From an uncultured Bacteroidales bacterium (GTDB lineage: Bacteria; Bacteroidota; Bacteroidia; Bacteroidales; Paludibacteraceae): 46,114 nt of DNA. Positions 37,724 through 46,114 of the stretch are shown piece by piece (within the stretch, counting starts at the first letter, position 1; each line of letters opens with the position of its first letter). The position numbers and the translations under genes are program-made. The notes under the pieces were generated by a model. That model was not told the origin of the DNA, did not search any database, and saw nothing but the letters and a program-made list of their open reading frames with translations. The stretch covers positions 1 to 46,114 of the forward strand of contig CAIKVR010000295.1 in assembly GCA_903830915.1 (NCBI GenBank), read 5' to 3'.

Positions 37724-38593
37724 CTAACGATTTATCAAAAACTTATGGCATACTAAATTATTATTTCTCCGAAAAACAATATAATAACTACCTACCTGAA
37801 GTGCGGAAACATCAAATTTAGTAAAATCAGTTGTTGATTTTACTTTTAAAACACTAATCCCTATCAAATCATAAATTGTAAGTGTTTCATTTCCTGTATT
37901 TTCCACTGTAATGAAATCAGATGCGGGATTAGGATATACTTTAATACCAGATTCTTCATTATTAGTTGTAGGTATATAGGTGACTGGACTTACAGTTAAA
38001 GTTCCATCAACGAGCATAAATTCATAATTTGTAGCTGTCATTGTTCCCTGATTGATTACTATCGGATATGAACCCGAGGAAAGATTTGTTCCGGGCGATT
38101 GAATTACCGGAGTACCTGTTATAACAGAAGACGTTTCACTTTTCTTGTATCCGGCGATGGAATAAGTCAAAGCAGGAGTAGTTGTACCGGCAGTAATCGT
38201 TTTATTATCTGCCGTAACTGTCAGGGTTGCTTTCGGACATACAACCAATAATTGAGGAACAGGTGTTGCAGGAGCGTAAGTAGCATTTCCGGCCTGATAT
38301 GCTGAAATAACGGAGTATCCGGTGGTTTTAATGGTGACTGTGCTACCACTTACTGTTGCTACGGTTGTGTTTGAACTTACATACATTACCGCCAAACCCG
38401 AACTGGAAGTGGCATTTAAGGTATATGAAGTATCACCATAGCCTTTCACCGGAATATCGGGAAAAGTAATGGTTTGTGGAGTTTGAGCAAAGGAAGAGAT
38501 GGACAAAAGCAATAAAATAAAAATGCCCCCCAACCCCCTTAAGGGGGAGTTGAAGTTAGTTTTGTTTTTAATCTCCTTTTTTATATTTTTCAT
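37724..38593 (-). CDS. Ig-like / MBG-domain T9SS cargo with repeat-altered signal peptide
   Basis: 289 aa from the ATG at 38593 (MKNIKKEI). Seen: a signal peptide with an unusually long n-region, residues 16-23 (SPLRGLGG) of which are encoded by an arm of the GC-rich repeat; then an Ig-like domain (LNATSSSGLAVMYVSSN), an MBG_2-type domain (LTVTADNKTITAGTTTPAL to NYEFMLVDGTLTV) and a C-terminal T9SS sorting domain (YPNPASDFITVENTG, VGSYYIVFR). No catalytic domain. Inferred: a surface glycan-binding or spacer protein, or a detached C-terminal part of the neighbouring beta-helix protein, which lacks a sorting domain. The repeat-extended signal may still work, since the hydrophobic core IFILLLLSIS is intact. 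Confidence 0.7.
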   Translation of the reverse strand: MKNIKKEIKNKTNFNSPLRGLGGIFILLLLSISSFAQTPQTITFPDIPVKGYGDTSYTLNATSSSGLAVMYVSSNTTVATVSGSTVTIKTTGYSVISAYQAGNATYAPATPVPQLLVVCPKATLTVTADNKTITAGTTTPALTYSIAGYKKSETSSVITGTPVIQSPGTNLSSGSYPIVINQGTMTATNYEFMLVDGTLTVSPVTYIPTTNNEESGIKVYPNPASDFITVENTGNETLTIYDLIGISVLKVKSTTDFTKFDVSALQVGSYYIVFRRNNNLVCHKFLINR

Positions 38594-38656
38594 TTCATTC
38601 AATTTATAACTATCAATACTAATATTTCTTACTCCCCCTTTAGGGAGTTGAGGGGC
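38525..38656. repeat. Composite inverted GC-rich repeat (copy 4)
   Basis: Left arm at 38525-38555 (GCCCCCCAACCCCCTTAAGG and on) and inverted right arm at 38631-38656, around an AT-rich core of about 75 bp. The start codon of the Ig/MBG gene (38593) is in the core and the left arm runs into its signal-peptide coding region. Same layout as copy 1, 36 kb away and in a different functional region. Confidence 0.85.
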
Positions 38657-38672
38657 AGCTTTAGTGGTAATA

Positions 38673-40721
38673 TTACGACCCATAAACTCCTGAAAGTGTT
38701 GGATTTACTTTGTAATTCGCCGGTAAAGATTTTGATATGCGATACAAATCAATGTAAAGCCCTACACTCGAAGCTGGAAAATTCACAAAAGTAGGTATAT
38801 CTTTTAAAATCTGCGAAGTGGGCAATAAACTGAAATCGAAATTTGATTCGTCTGCAAATTTGAGGTTCATTGTATTATATTTTTTATTCGAGGCATCCAA
38901 CGTTCCATTTGAAAGTGTATATTGAGTGGCATTTCCTAAAGCTACATTATTGGTAGCATTTGCTCCCGGAAAACCCATAGCCAGTAGAAATCCGCTTTTG
39001 CATTTATAAGCAATATTATTATCTACGTCCTGATTCCAGTGAACGCGAAAAATATAACCCCGATTTAGCTGATATGCCACATTAGAATATACTTTATCAT
39101 TCAGTCCAAAGTGATCAAAATAAACTCCATCACCCTGCAAGGAATTATGCATCAGGTTATAACGAAGTGTATTCCCACCATTGGCATTCGAGTCGGTAAA
39201 ACAATAAAATGCTCCCATATCGTCGGAACATTTTGACGTATGAAAAACATCGTTGTATTCAAACAGGTTGTTCGATCCACCATGTAACACACCTGCATGA
39301 GGGCAATCATGAATCAGATTATGATCGGCTTTAGCACCGAAAAGCGCTATATTTTTATAGGCCAGATTTATGGAGGCCGCATAAATATTATTCTGGTAAC
39401 CAAAGTTATAAATATGACAATTTGAAATGAAATGATTACTTGGAGAAGTAGCTGAACCTGCCGTACCGACTAATACACCCGTTGCCCCTAAATCATACAA
39501 ATTCGAACTCAATACACCACAATTTGTCCCACCGGTTATCACCACTGCATCATACTCAATGTCGTGAATCATGCAACCATTTATTTGCACATTGTTGCAG
39601 TTTGTAAAATTAAAAGCATTTCCAAGATTATCTATAACCTCAATTCCGATAAACTGAATATAGTTGGCAGAATTCATACTAAACATTGGACTTTTATTGT
39701 CAGAAATTGAAAGATTGGCTGTTGTTATAGTTGTTGGCGCATAGATATACATTTTTCCATCAAGCACATCAATACACCATTCGCCGGGTTGATCAATTTC
39801 TTCGAGCAGATTAACCACGTAATATGGCTCATGACCATCACCGGTAGGTAATTTATACTTATTTCCGAGTGTTACCCCGGGACTTAAAGTAAAGGTTTTA
39901 GCAGTTTGGTCAATGGCAGTTACTTTTAATGTGGTAATTTGCCAGTTACATCGCCAATAACCTTTCAGATAAACTCCGTGAGAAAGTGCTGCTGCCCAGG
40001 CAGCTTCCCGACCGGAAACCTTATTCATGTTGGCATCGTAAAGTTCAGATGTAGCTGCTTTATATTGAAAAACTCCTGCTGAACTAGCATCTCCTCCGGT
40101 TACGACCGTTTTTACTTCCATATAATTGGGATAATCATTGGGGAAACGTGAAAGTTTCTGACGAGAACCATTCCAGTAAACTCCCGGTAGATTAGTGTAC
40201 TGATAATATGCATTATTGACATCATTAATCATATTGGGCATGATTCCTGTTACTGACATACCGAGATTGGTAAGTGTACATTCCTGAATCTGACTGGCAG
40301 ATACTGCCGGATTTAAACGCGATGTTGAACCCGAGTAAGCAACCCATTTCGATGGTTTTACAGGCTTTGCTCCCGTAAAAATCACATTTTCATTAGTGAA
40401 CGCACGATAAATAATGGGTTTAGTTGCTGTTCCGGCATCAGAACTTGTAAATGAAACTGTTGTAGGTATAGAATAAGTTCCTCCACGAAACCAGATAGTT
40501 ACACCACTTGTACTGCTGGCTTTAATAGAGTTTGCATAGGTTTTTGCTTTAGTTAATGTTAGAAATGGAGAACCTAAAGTACCTGAATTAGAATCGCTTC
40601 CTGTTGTGGCTACATAAATATTTTTATCAGTGGTTATGGTTGGACCCCAGCCGATATCTGTATCGCGCGCATTAACCCTGAAAATTTGAATGACAAGTAA
40701 GATTAGAATAATTTTCCTCAT
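38673..40721 (-). CDS. Secreted right-handed beta-helix enzyme, GH141-like
   Basis: 682 aa; signal peptide about 1-18 (VNA|R). Seen: N-terminal DUF1565-like start (NIYVATTGSDSNSGTLGSPF, about 34-53; GGTYSIPTTV), an inserted beta-rich domain (about 120-330), then regular beta-helix coils with asparagine-rich turns (NNVQINGCMIHDIEYDAV, NHFISNCHIYNFGYQNN, KADHNLIHDCPHAGVLHGGS). No T9SS domain. Known: GH141 and related helical enzymes have this order and include an alpha-L-fucosidase acting on rhamnogalacturonan II. Inferred: a glycosidase or lyase of the PUL. I cannot name the catalytic residues, so GH141 is a family resemblance only. 28 bp after the next beta-helix gene. Confidence 0.7.
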   Translation of the reverse strand: MRKIILILLVIQIFRVNARDTDIGWGPTITTDKNIYVATTGSDSNSGTLGSPFLTLTKAKTYANSIKASSTSGVTIWFRGGTYSIPTTVSFTSSDAGTATKPIIYRAFTNENVIFTGAKPVKPSKWVAYSGSTSRLNPAVSASQIQECTLTNLGMSVTGIMPNMINDVNNAYYQYTNLPGVYWNGSRQKLSRFPNDYPNYMEVKTVVTGGDASSAGVFQYKAATSELYDANMNKVSGREAAWAAALSHGVYLKGYWRCNWQITTLKVTAIDQTAKTFTLSPGVTLGNKYKLPTGDGHEPYYVVNLLEEIDQPGEWCIDVLDGKMYIYAPTTITTANLSISDNKSPMFSMNSANYIQFIGIEVIDNLGNAFNFTNCNNVQINGCMIHDIEYDAVVITGGTNCGVLSSNLYDLGATGVLVGTAGSATSPSNHFISNCHIYNFGYQNNIYAASINLAYKNIALFGAKADHNLIHDCPHAGVLHGGSNNLFEYNDVFHTSKCSDDMGAFYCFTDSNANGGNTLRYNLMHNSLQGDGVYFDHFGLNDKVYSNVAYQLNRGYIFRVHWNQDVDNNIAYKCKSGFLLAMGFPGANATNNVALGNATQYTLSNGTLDASNKKYNTMNLKFADESNFDFSLLPTSQILKDIPTFVNFPASSVGLYIDLYRISKSLPANYKVNPTLSGVYGS

Positions 40722-40749
40722 AAGTAGTTATGTGTTAAAGGCTTATATT

Positions 40750-43641
40750 TTACTGAATAAATTTAGTTACCATACTTTTACCGTTTTCGGAGATACTTTC
40801 CAACAAATAAACACCTTTTTTGAGTGAGGGAAGATTTATTTCATTTGTACCTTCATTCATCTGTATATTTCTGCTACACATTAATTCTCCGTTAATAGAT
40901 AAAATCCGAATACTACATTTTTCTGAATCAGGACAATAAATATTCAGTTTCAACGGTTCTGAATTAGTATTAGGCGAAGGATAAACCCTCAAACTTTCAT
41001 TAGAGGTTTTGTCCGCATTTTGATTTATGGTAGTCAATGAGTAACTCTGTAAAATTTTTGACCCGTAAGGTTCAAGTGAATAAGTTCCTGAATATGAATT
41101 TCCATACACATCTTTGAAGGTTGACGTTCCGAGATTTATCTGCATGGGGTTTTCGGTTGGATTTACATCAAAACGCATGACTGTTGCCGGAGTAGTCTGA
41201 TTGACAGTCACTTTCTGAATGGTTATATTGTCGAGCCAAACCTTCGTTCCTTTATCGTGCAGGGTAAAATACAGGTATTGTCCTGAACCTCCACCATTAT
41301 CATTGAAAGTAATCGGAATGGAATATTCTTTCCTTGTAGTGCTGGTTGTGTAGGTTTTAGGGCTTGTGCCGGTTGTACCTGTATAATTTATACACAGTTT
41401 GGCAGTATTTGAATTTGAAATGGCAGAGAAGTTGAGCAAATACACATCTCCTTCATTTACTGTGCCAATCATCCGGTAAAAGCGCACGCTAGACAAAAAT
41501 ACAGGCGAAGAATTGGCAGTAGTCAAATCAAGCAACGCACATCCGCCATCCAAACCACCTGAACTTACCCAGCTTCCGGGACTGGTCACGTTCTCGTAAT
41601 CATAATACCAACCTGAAATGCCGGAATTGAATGTGGAATTGGATGCAAAAAGATTGGTCTGAGGCGAAGAGAAAGTGGCAGGATAATCTCCGTACTTAAA
41701 AACAGAATTCGGTTCAAAGCTTTTTTTCCATTGATTCAACCCATAAACCAGTCGGCGGGTTTTGGTATAACCACTGTCAGCAACGGCAGCCACCATCGTG
41801 TCTAGTGCAAAAGGTTGCCAGTAGTAGTTACTATCGCAAACTCCAAACAATTGTTTGTAATTCTTAAATCCGTAGGTAAAATTCATAGCAGGTTGTCGGG
41901 TATTTCTGTATGAATAAAATATGTTCTTTGTTACTCGATGTCCCTGATTAGTCATAGGTGGAATAGTGTCTTTAGTCCTGCCCACACTAAAGCCGTTATA
42001 AGGGTTGAATACAATTTTAAAGGTCGAATTGTAAAAGGTGTTTCGGGTTATGGTTTGATAAGCTGAAGTTGCCTCCATCGAAATGGTAAGTTTATCGGGA
42101 TGTGCCGAATTAAAGGCATCGCTGTTATAAATCGTATTGTCGGTTACGGTATGATGGTGATTGGAAGCAAGCAAAATACCGTGCGTGTTATAAAGCACAT
42201 TTTTGCGGACAGTATTATATTCTGTAAGTTGATCGTTGTAAATCCCCGGACGGCGGTTGTAAGAATCACCTTCGTTTGTTCCTAACAGATAGCCTATGCC
42301 ATCGTGGATATAATTATTTTCAATTAGGTTGTTGCCATACTTGTTGGTGTTCAGTGTAGGAACCCAGGACCAGGTTCCGAAACTGTAAATACCTCCGCCA
42401 TCAAACATCCGCATATTGAAATTGCCGATTTTATTATGCGAAATCGTATTTCCATATCCGTTATAATAAATGCCGATGTAACCACAACTGTCGATATCGT
42501 TGTAGGAAATAACTGCACCGGTACAATACAGCGATATAGCAGCTTTGTAGGCATTATTGGTTATATCGCTCATGCCCGGATTCAGAAAATTGCGTTTGAT
42601 AGTATTATTATTGGCAGTAATGTATAAACTCGAATAGGTTGAGCCAATCGAGATATTGTAAATGTCCGTGAAACTGCTGTTTGTTACGCTGATATTACTA
42701 CTGCCAGATGCCCAGATACCGTATAATGTATTAGAGAGAGTGCAGTTATCTATGCAAATATAACTGCCTGATGTTATTGAAACTGTTATACTGTCTGCGT
42801 GCTGAAAGGCTATTTTTTTAATACTGACGCCGGTAACTCCTGAACTAAACAATATTCCGTATTTTGTTGAACTTGCCTGTACTTTTACGGTAGATGGATT
42901 GTAGGTACTATACAAATATAATTTTTTGGCTGCCTTATCGAAATACCATTCACCTTGAGTTGTGAGTGTTGCCAAATGATTTTGAATTATATACCCGTAG
43001 CCAACATGAATGGCTGCTGTAGTTGGATTTGTGGTAATAGTGTCTAATTGATGTTTCAGAATTTTTACTCCTTCGATTCGGTAAGGTTTTGTGTACATTA
43101 CTGCTGTGGCTCCTGTCCAGTCCTGCGTACTTACATTCAATGTAGCATCTCTGAACTTATTAAAACCCCAACACGCATCATTATACAAAAACCCATCGTT
43201 AGAAGCAGTCACATCGGGGTAACGACCTATTTGCTGAATTTTATCATTGATAGTAACAAACCGGATATCGGAAAGTGCTCCGGTATAATTTGCCACCCAA
43301 ATTTTAGGATTAGAAGTAACCGTCCAACCCGTAAGTGTTATGGCCGTATTCAGGAGTGGTTTTGAACCTGTACCATAACTCGAAAAAACGATAGGCGAAG
43401 TCGATGTTCCTGATTTTGAGATATTCAGCTGATCAGTAAACGTATCACCACATTTAAAAAACACACTATCTTTCGATACAAAGTTACCCATCGATGAGTT
43501 AACTTTAGAAATAGTTTTCCACGGAAGTAAGATTGATTTTCCGGAATTTACATCACTTCCACTGGATGATGACACATAATAGTTTGTCGCTGAAGCAACT
43601 AAAACAAAGGAGAGAAAAATACTGAGGATAAATTTTTTCAT
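40750..43641 (-). CDS. T9SS-secreted beta-helix protein with CBM-like domain (963 aa)
   Basis: From the ATG at 43641 (MKKFILSIF), with signal peptide about 1-18. Seen: DUF1565-like start (NYYVSSSSGSDVNSGKS), long parallel beta-helix (about 60-600) with NNTIKRN, NNLIENNYIHDGIGY and HHTVTDNTIYNS turns; a jelly-roll CBM4/9-like domain (about 650-810, FNSGISGWYYDYENV to GTKVWLDNITI); and a C-terminal T9SS sorting domain (about 885-963, VYPSPNTNSEPLKLNIY, KGVYLLESIS). Known: helix plus CBM plus sorting signal is common in surface pectin- or alginate-degrading proteins. Inferred: acts at the cell surface on long polymer. Encoded 27 bp after the sialate O-acetylesterase-like gene. Confidence 0.75.
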   Translation of the reverse strand: MKKFILSIFLSFVLVASATNYYVSSSSGSDVNSGKSILLPWKTISKVNSSMGNFVSKDSVFFKCGDTFTDQLNISKSGTSTSPIVFSSYGTGSKPLLNTAITLTGWTVTSNPKIWVANYTGALSDIRFVTINDKIQQIGRYPDVTASNDGFLYNDACWGFNKFRDATLNVSTQDWTGATAVMYTKPYRIEGVKILKHQLDTITTNPTTAAIHVGYGYIIQNHLATLTTQGEWYFDKAAKKLYLYSTYNPSTVKVQASSTKYGILFSSGVTGVSIKKIAFQHADSITVSITSGSYICIDNCTLSNTLYGIWASGSSNISVTNSSFTDIYNISIGSTYSSLYITANNNTIKRNFLNPGMSDITNNAYKAAISLYCTGAVISYNDIDSCGYIGIYYNGYGNTISHNKIGNFNMRMFDGGGIYSFGTWSWVPTLNTNKYGNNLIENNYIHDGIGYLLGTNEGDSYNRRPGIYNDQLTEYNTVRKNVLYNTHGILLASNHHHTVTDNTIYNSDAFNSAHPDKLTISMEATSAYQTITRNTFYNSTFKIVFNPYNGFSVGRTKDTIPPMTNQGHRVTKNIFYSYRNTRQPAMNFTYGFKNYKQLFGVCDSNYYWQPFALDTMVAAVADSGYTKTRRLVYGLNQWKKSFEPNSVFKYGDYPATFSSPQTNLFASNSTFNSGISGWYYDYENVTSPGSWVSSGGLDGGCALLDLTTANSSPVFLSSVRFYRMIGTVNEGDVYLLNFSAISNSNTAKLCINYTGTTGTSPKTYTTSTTRKEYSIPITFNDNGGGSGQYLYFTLHDKGTKVWLDNITIQKVTVNQTTPATVMRFDVNPTENPMQINLGTSTFKDVYGNSYSGTYSLEPYGSKILQSYSLTTINQNADKTSNESLRVYPSPNTNSEPLKLNIYCPDSEKCSIRILSINGELMCSRNIQMNEGTNEINLPSLKKGVYLLESISENGKSMVTKFIQ

Positions 43642-43668
43642 TAGACGGTATATTAACACATTTGAAAT

Positions 43669-45186
43669 TTATTTTGAAACATCCCAATCATCAGACCTGA
43701 AAGGAGATGCCGGAATTCCTTCTTTATTAAACAGATTGACAGACGGGAAATCAGCCCAGCCGTAACGAACCGCAACAGGCTGAGGTACATTCGCTGAAGA
43801 AATAATCACCGTATTTCCTACAATCCGTGCTTCTGCAAAACTAAACTTTTTATCTGTTCCTGAAACGACAAAACCCTTCAGTCTATCACCTTTTTGCATT
43901 ATTCCGGAAGCAGCATGGCTGAAATCGATGCTGATTTTGTTTCCATCCACCTTCATCGATTTGTAAATCGGTCCGCAGTATTCAATATTTTTTCCGTAAG
44001 CCAGACTCATTGCAGCTTTGAAGGCGCGTTCACCAACCGGTTGTTTATTTTTGTAATGCACATCGCTTTCGGCCACATCCATAGTTGTTACCAGGGCAGT
44101 ATAAGGAATAGTTTGACAGGTTTTTAACTGAGCTTCCTGCAGCACGGCAATTCCACTTTTTTCGTTCGGGTCGGTTTGCGGTTTGCGGTTTGGCGTAATC
44201 TGAAAAATAATAAACGGCAAATCGGGTCGGTTCCAGTCGGAACGCCAGAGTTTGATCATAGCCGGAAGCAATGCAGCGTAAGTATCCGCCCTTTTCACAT
44301 ACGCATTGGATTCACCCTGATACCAGGCGATTCCTTTTACGGCATAAGGCACAATCGGACAAATTTCGCCGTTGTAAATGGTGGTTGTTCCCTTAAATTC
44401 ACTGGGTAAAACCGTTGGACGCAGAGGTGCTGGCAGATTATTGGTTTTGCAGGAATCCACCGCTTTCAGCCAGGCATCTTTTATGGGTTTCAGTTTGAGT
44501 TCGTTGGCTTCGTATTCGGCTTTCATCGTTGCCAGATCCATGTATTTATCTTTTACCGGCATAGCGTTAAGCACATCCTGACTAATCCATGATTCGATCA
44601 CAGTTCCACCGAATGCCACTTCAAGCATTCCTACCGGCACATTCAATTCCTTTTGCAGTTTGCTCAGGAAATAATACCCAACGGCCGAATTCATTTTGGT
44701 GGTTTTGGGTTCCGAGAGTACCCATTTGGCATTCACATTGTCCACCGGTTTCATTTGCACATTATGAGGTACCACAAACAAGCGTAACTGGTCGTTGGTG
44801 CTGTTGGCCACCGCTTCTTCACCACCCGTAGTTCTTGACAATGCCCATTCCATATTGCTCTGACCACTGCAAATCCACACTTCGCCAATCAGTATGTTTT
44901 TGATTTTCAGCGTATTTTTTCCTTTTACAGTCATTTCCTGCGGCTGACTGTTTTCCTTCATGGGTTTCAGTTTCAGCATCCATTTACCATTTTTGGCAAT
45001 AGTACTTACTTTCTGCCCGACAAATTCTACGGTCACTTTTTCGCCCTCATCAGCCCAGCCCCACACGGGAACCTCTGCATTACGCTGAAAAACAGCATTA
45101 TCACTAAAAAGCGCATTGAGTTTTACATCGGCATAAGTTATGACCGAATAAAAAACAGTCAGGATTAATAAGATTGATTTTTTCAT
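43669..45186 (-). CDS. Sialate O-acetylesterase-type SGNH esterase
   Basis: 505 aa; signal peptide about 1-19. Seen: N-terminal beta domain (LNALFSDNAVFQRNAEVPVW), catalytic S110 in CSGQSNMEW, WYQGESNA (288-295) as the conserved block, D375/H377 (ESDVHYKN) as the acid/base pair, and a C-terminal beta domain. The SGNH layout and length match the SASA/CE20-like family. Known: despite the name, PUL members usually remove O-acetyl groups from plant glycans such as xyloglucan or pectin. Inferred: deacetylates the target polysaccharide. It follows the GDSL-type esterase gene by 6 bp, so two SGNH esterases are in tandem. Confidence 0.88.
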   Translation of the reverse strand: MKKSILLILTVFYSVITYADVKLNALFSDNAVFQRNAEVPVWGWADEGEKVTVEFVGQKVSTIAKNGKWMLKLKPMKENSQPQEMTVKGKNTLKIKNILIGEVWICSGQSNMEWALSRTTGGEEAVANSTNDQLRLFVVPHNVQMKPVDNVNAKWVLSEPKTTKMNSAVGYYFLSKLQKELNVPVGMLEVAFGGTVIESWISQDVLNAMPVKDKYMDLATMKAEYEANELKLKPIKDAWLKAVDSCKTNNLPAPLRPTVLPSEFKGTTTIYNGEICPIVPYAVKGIAWYQGESNAYVKRADTYAALLPAMIKLWRSDWNRPDLPFIIFQITPNRKPQTDPNEKSGIAVLQEAQLKTCQTIPYTALVTTMDVAESDVHYKNKQPVGERAFKAAMSLAYGKNIEYCGPIYKSMKVDGNKISIDFSHAASGIMQKGDRLKGFVVSGTDKKFSFAEARIVGNTVIISSANVPQPVAVRYGWADFPSVNLFNKEGIPASPFRSDDWDVSK

Positions 45187-45192
45187 GATTGG

Positions 45193-46114
45193 TTAATTGA
45201 CTATGTTTTTAAAGGTTTTGGTATATGTTTTTCCTGACAGTTGGATAATATAAAATCCTACGGGCAGTTTGTCTGATTTAAACTGCTGATTTGCAAACTT
45301 ATTTCTGCAAATAATCCGTCCGTTCACATCATAAATATTTATTATTTCAGTTTCATTCGTTTGATTTTTATCTTCCAGAATAATATGTCCATCCTTTGAA
45401 TAACAAACAAAATCCGATGAATTATCCGAAACTGTATTCACAGCCGTAGAAGCATCTACCGTTCCAACAATCATAATATGACTGAAAATCAGATTATTGT
45501 AGCAATATTTTGCCGGATTGGCGGCAATGTCGGTTGCGGTACGGGCGGTTGTTTTTTGAGCAATGGTCATAGTATCGGTCGATGGATATGCCTTAAAGCT
45601 ATGCGTTCCCTGCGGCAAATCGATGGTTTTGAACTGCTGACGGTAATAAGAACAGTAATAATCGAACGCCGTTTGCGGATAAGTAACCTTATCTATTTCA
45701 ATCACATACTTGCCAACCGAGGGACCGATAAGCAGCGCCAGTCCGATTTTATTTCCGGTAAACGTAAAACTATAACTGCTGTTTGGGTTTTCGGAGCAAA
45801 CGTAGGTAGCCGAACCTACAAACGAATCCATAAAGTCGTAAATTCCCTTCTTATCCACCCAGGTCATACCATTGTTTTGAGCCTTGGAAATGGCAACCAT
45901 ATGCGCATTTTCAAAATTATTGGCAACAATAGAAGCCGGAATTGTGTGAATGAATGTGCTCTTCACATTCTCCATTTTAGCCATCGAACGGGCAATGATT
46001 TTAGTGTAAAAATTATGTCCGAAAATGGTTGGATGCGTATTGTCGCCCGTGAAAACATACTGACCCTGAGCATTTTTCTCATTTTTCGTATCGGTAATGG
46101 GTGTGTACCACGAC
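45193..46114 (-). CDS. GDSL/SGNH esterase with T9SS sorting domain (5' end outside window)
   Basis: Partial: the last 307 codons are visible and the frame is open to the window edge; an internal ATG at 45984 is not the real start. Seen: GDNTHPTIFGHNFY near the visible N-terminus, the DxxH block V of GDSL esterases such as rhamnogalacturonan acetylesterase; then a beta-rich accessory domain (SYSFTFTGNKIGLALLIGP, TIDLPQGTHSFKAYPS) and a T9SS sorting domain (IINIYDVNGRIICRN, LPVGFYIIQLSG). Known: such enzymes remove acetyl groups from pectic or other glycans. Inferred: a cell-surface deacetylase acting ahead of the lyases. The catalytic Ser block is outside the window. Confidence 0.8.
   Translation of the reverse strand, partial: SWYTPITDTKNEKNAQGQYVFTGDNTHPTIFGHNFYTKIIARSMAKMENVKSTFIHTIPASIVANNFENAHMVAISKAQNNGMTWVDKKGIYDFMDSFVGSATYVCSENPNSSYSFTFTGNKIGLALLIGPSVGKYVIEIDKVTYPQTAFDYYCSYYRQQFKTIDLPQGTHSFKAYPSTDTMTIAQKTTARTATDIAANPAKYCYNNLIFSHIMIVGTVDASTAVNTVSDNSSDFVCYSKDGHIILEDKNQTNETEIINIYDVNGRIICRNKFANQQFKSDKLPVGFYIIQLSGKTYTKTFKNIVN

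Overview
The window is a piece of a Bacteroidota chromosome, most likely from an anaerobic, type IX secretion system (T9SS)-bearing lineage of Bacteroidales or a relative. The evidence is a SusC/SusD pair, lipoprotein signals, five C-terminal T9SS sorting domains, promoters of the TAnnTTTG type, few Shine-Dalgarno sequences and an AT-rich composition. The exact genus cannot be told from the sequence. All 24 intact genes lie on the minus strand, so transcription runs from high to low coordinates. The only plus-strand coding trace is a decayed gene fragment at 3482-3678. I saw no tRNA, rRNA or CRISPR.

Region 1 (1-3213) is a four-gene redox/sulfur-trafficking cluster. In transcription order it encodes a DsrE-like protein, TusA, an FlpD/MvhD-type iron-sulfur protein and a large flavoprotein fusing HdrA-like and GltD-like parts (cut by the window edge). 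A CRP/HcpR-type palindrome lies upstream of the first gene. GC-rich inverted-repeat elements fill each of the three gaps in this cluster.

Region 2 (3214-3819) is a scar-like gap with a broken DUF4143-type ATPase fragment and small inverted repeats.

Region 3 (3820-46114) is a polysaccharide utilization locus (PUL) of at least 42 kb. It encodes a GDSL/SGNH esterase (partial), a sialate O-acetylesterase-type esterase, two large beta-helix proteins, an Ig/MBG protein, four divergent heparinase II/III-like putative lyases, a GH95, a further T9SS beta-helix protein, three alpha/beta-hydrolases, a GH43_24-like galactanase, a GH42 beta-galactosidase, SusC, SusD, a DUF5017-like lipoprotein and a GH43_12-like enzyme. 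The gene set suggests an O-acetylated, uronic-acid-containing plant or algal heteropolysaccharide with galactose, arabinose or xylose, and L-fucose or L-galactose. A pectic rhamnogalacturonan or arabinogalactan is one candidate, but the substrate is inferred.

The most interesting signal is regulatory. Four internal promoters of the PUL (before susC, two lyase genes and a beta-helix gene) share the same layout: a TAnnTTTG box, then two direct half-sites 21 bp apart at exactly the same offsets, the distal one reading TGTTWCAW in all four. This is the geometry expected for an AraC-type (for example HTCS) regulator, and it would make the separate transcription units one regulon. No regulator gene is in the window.
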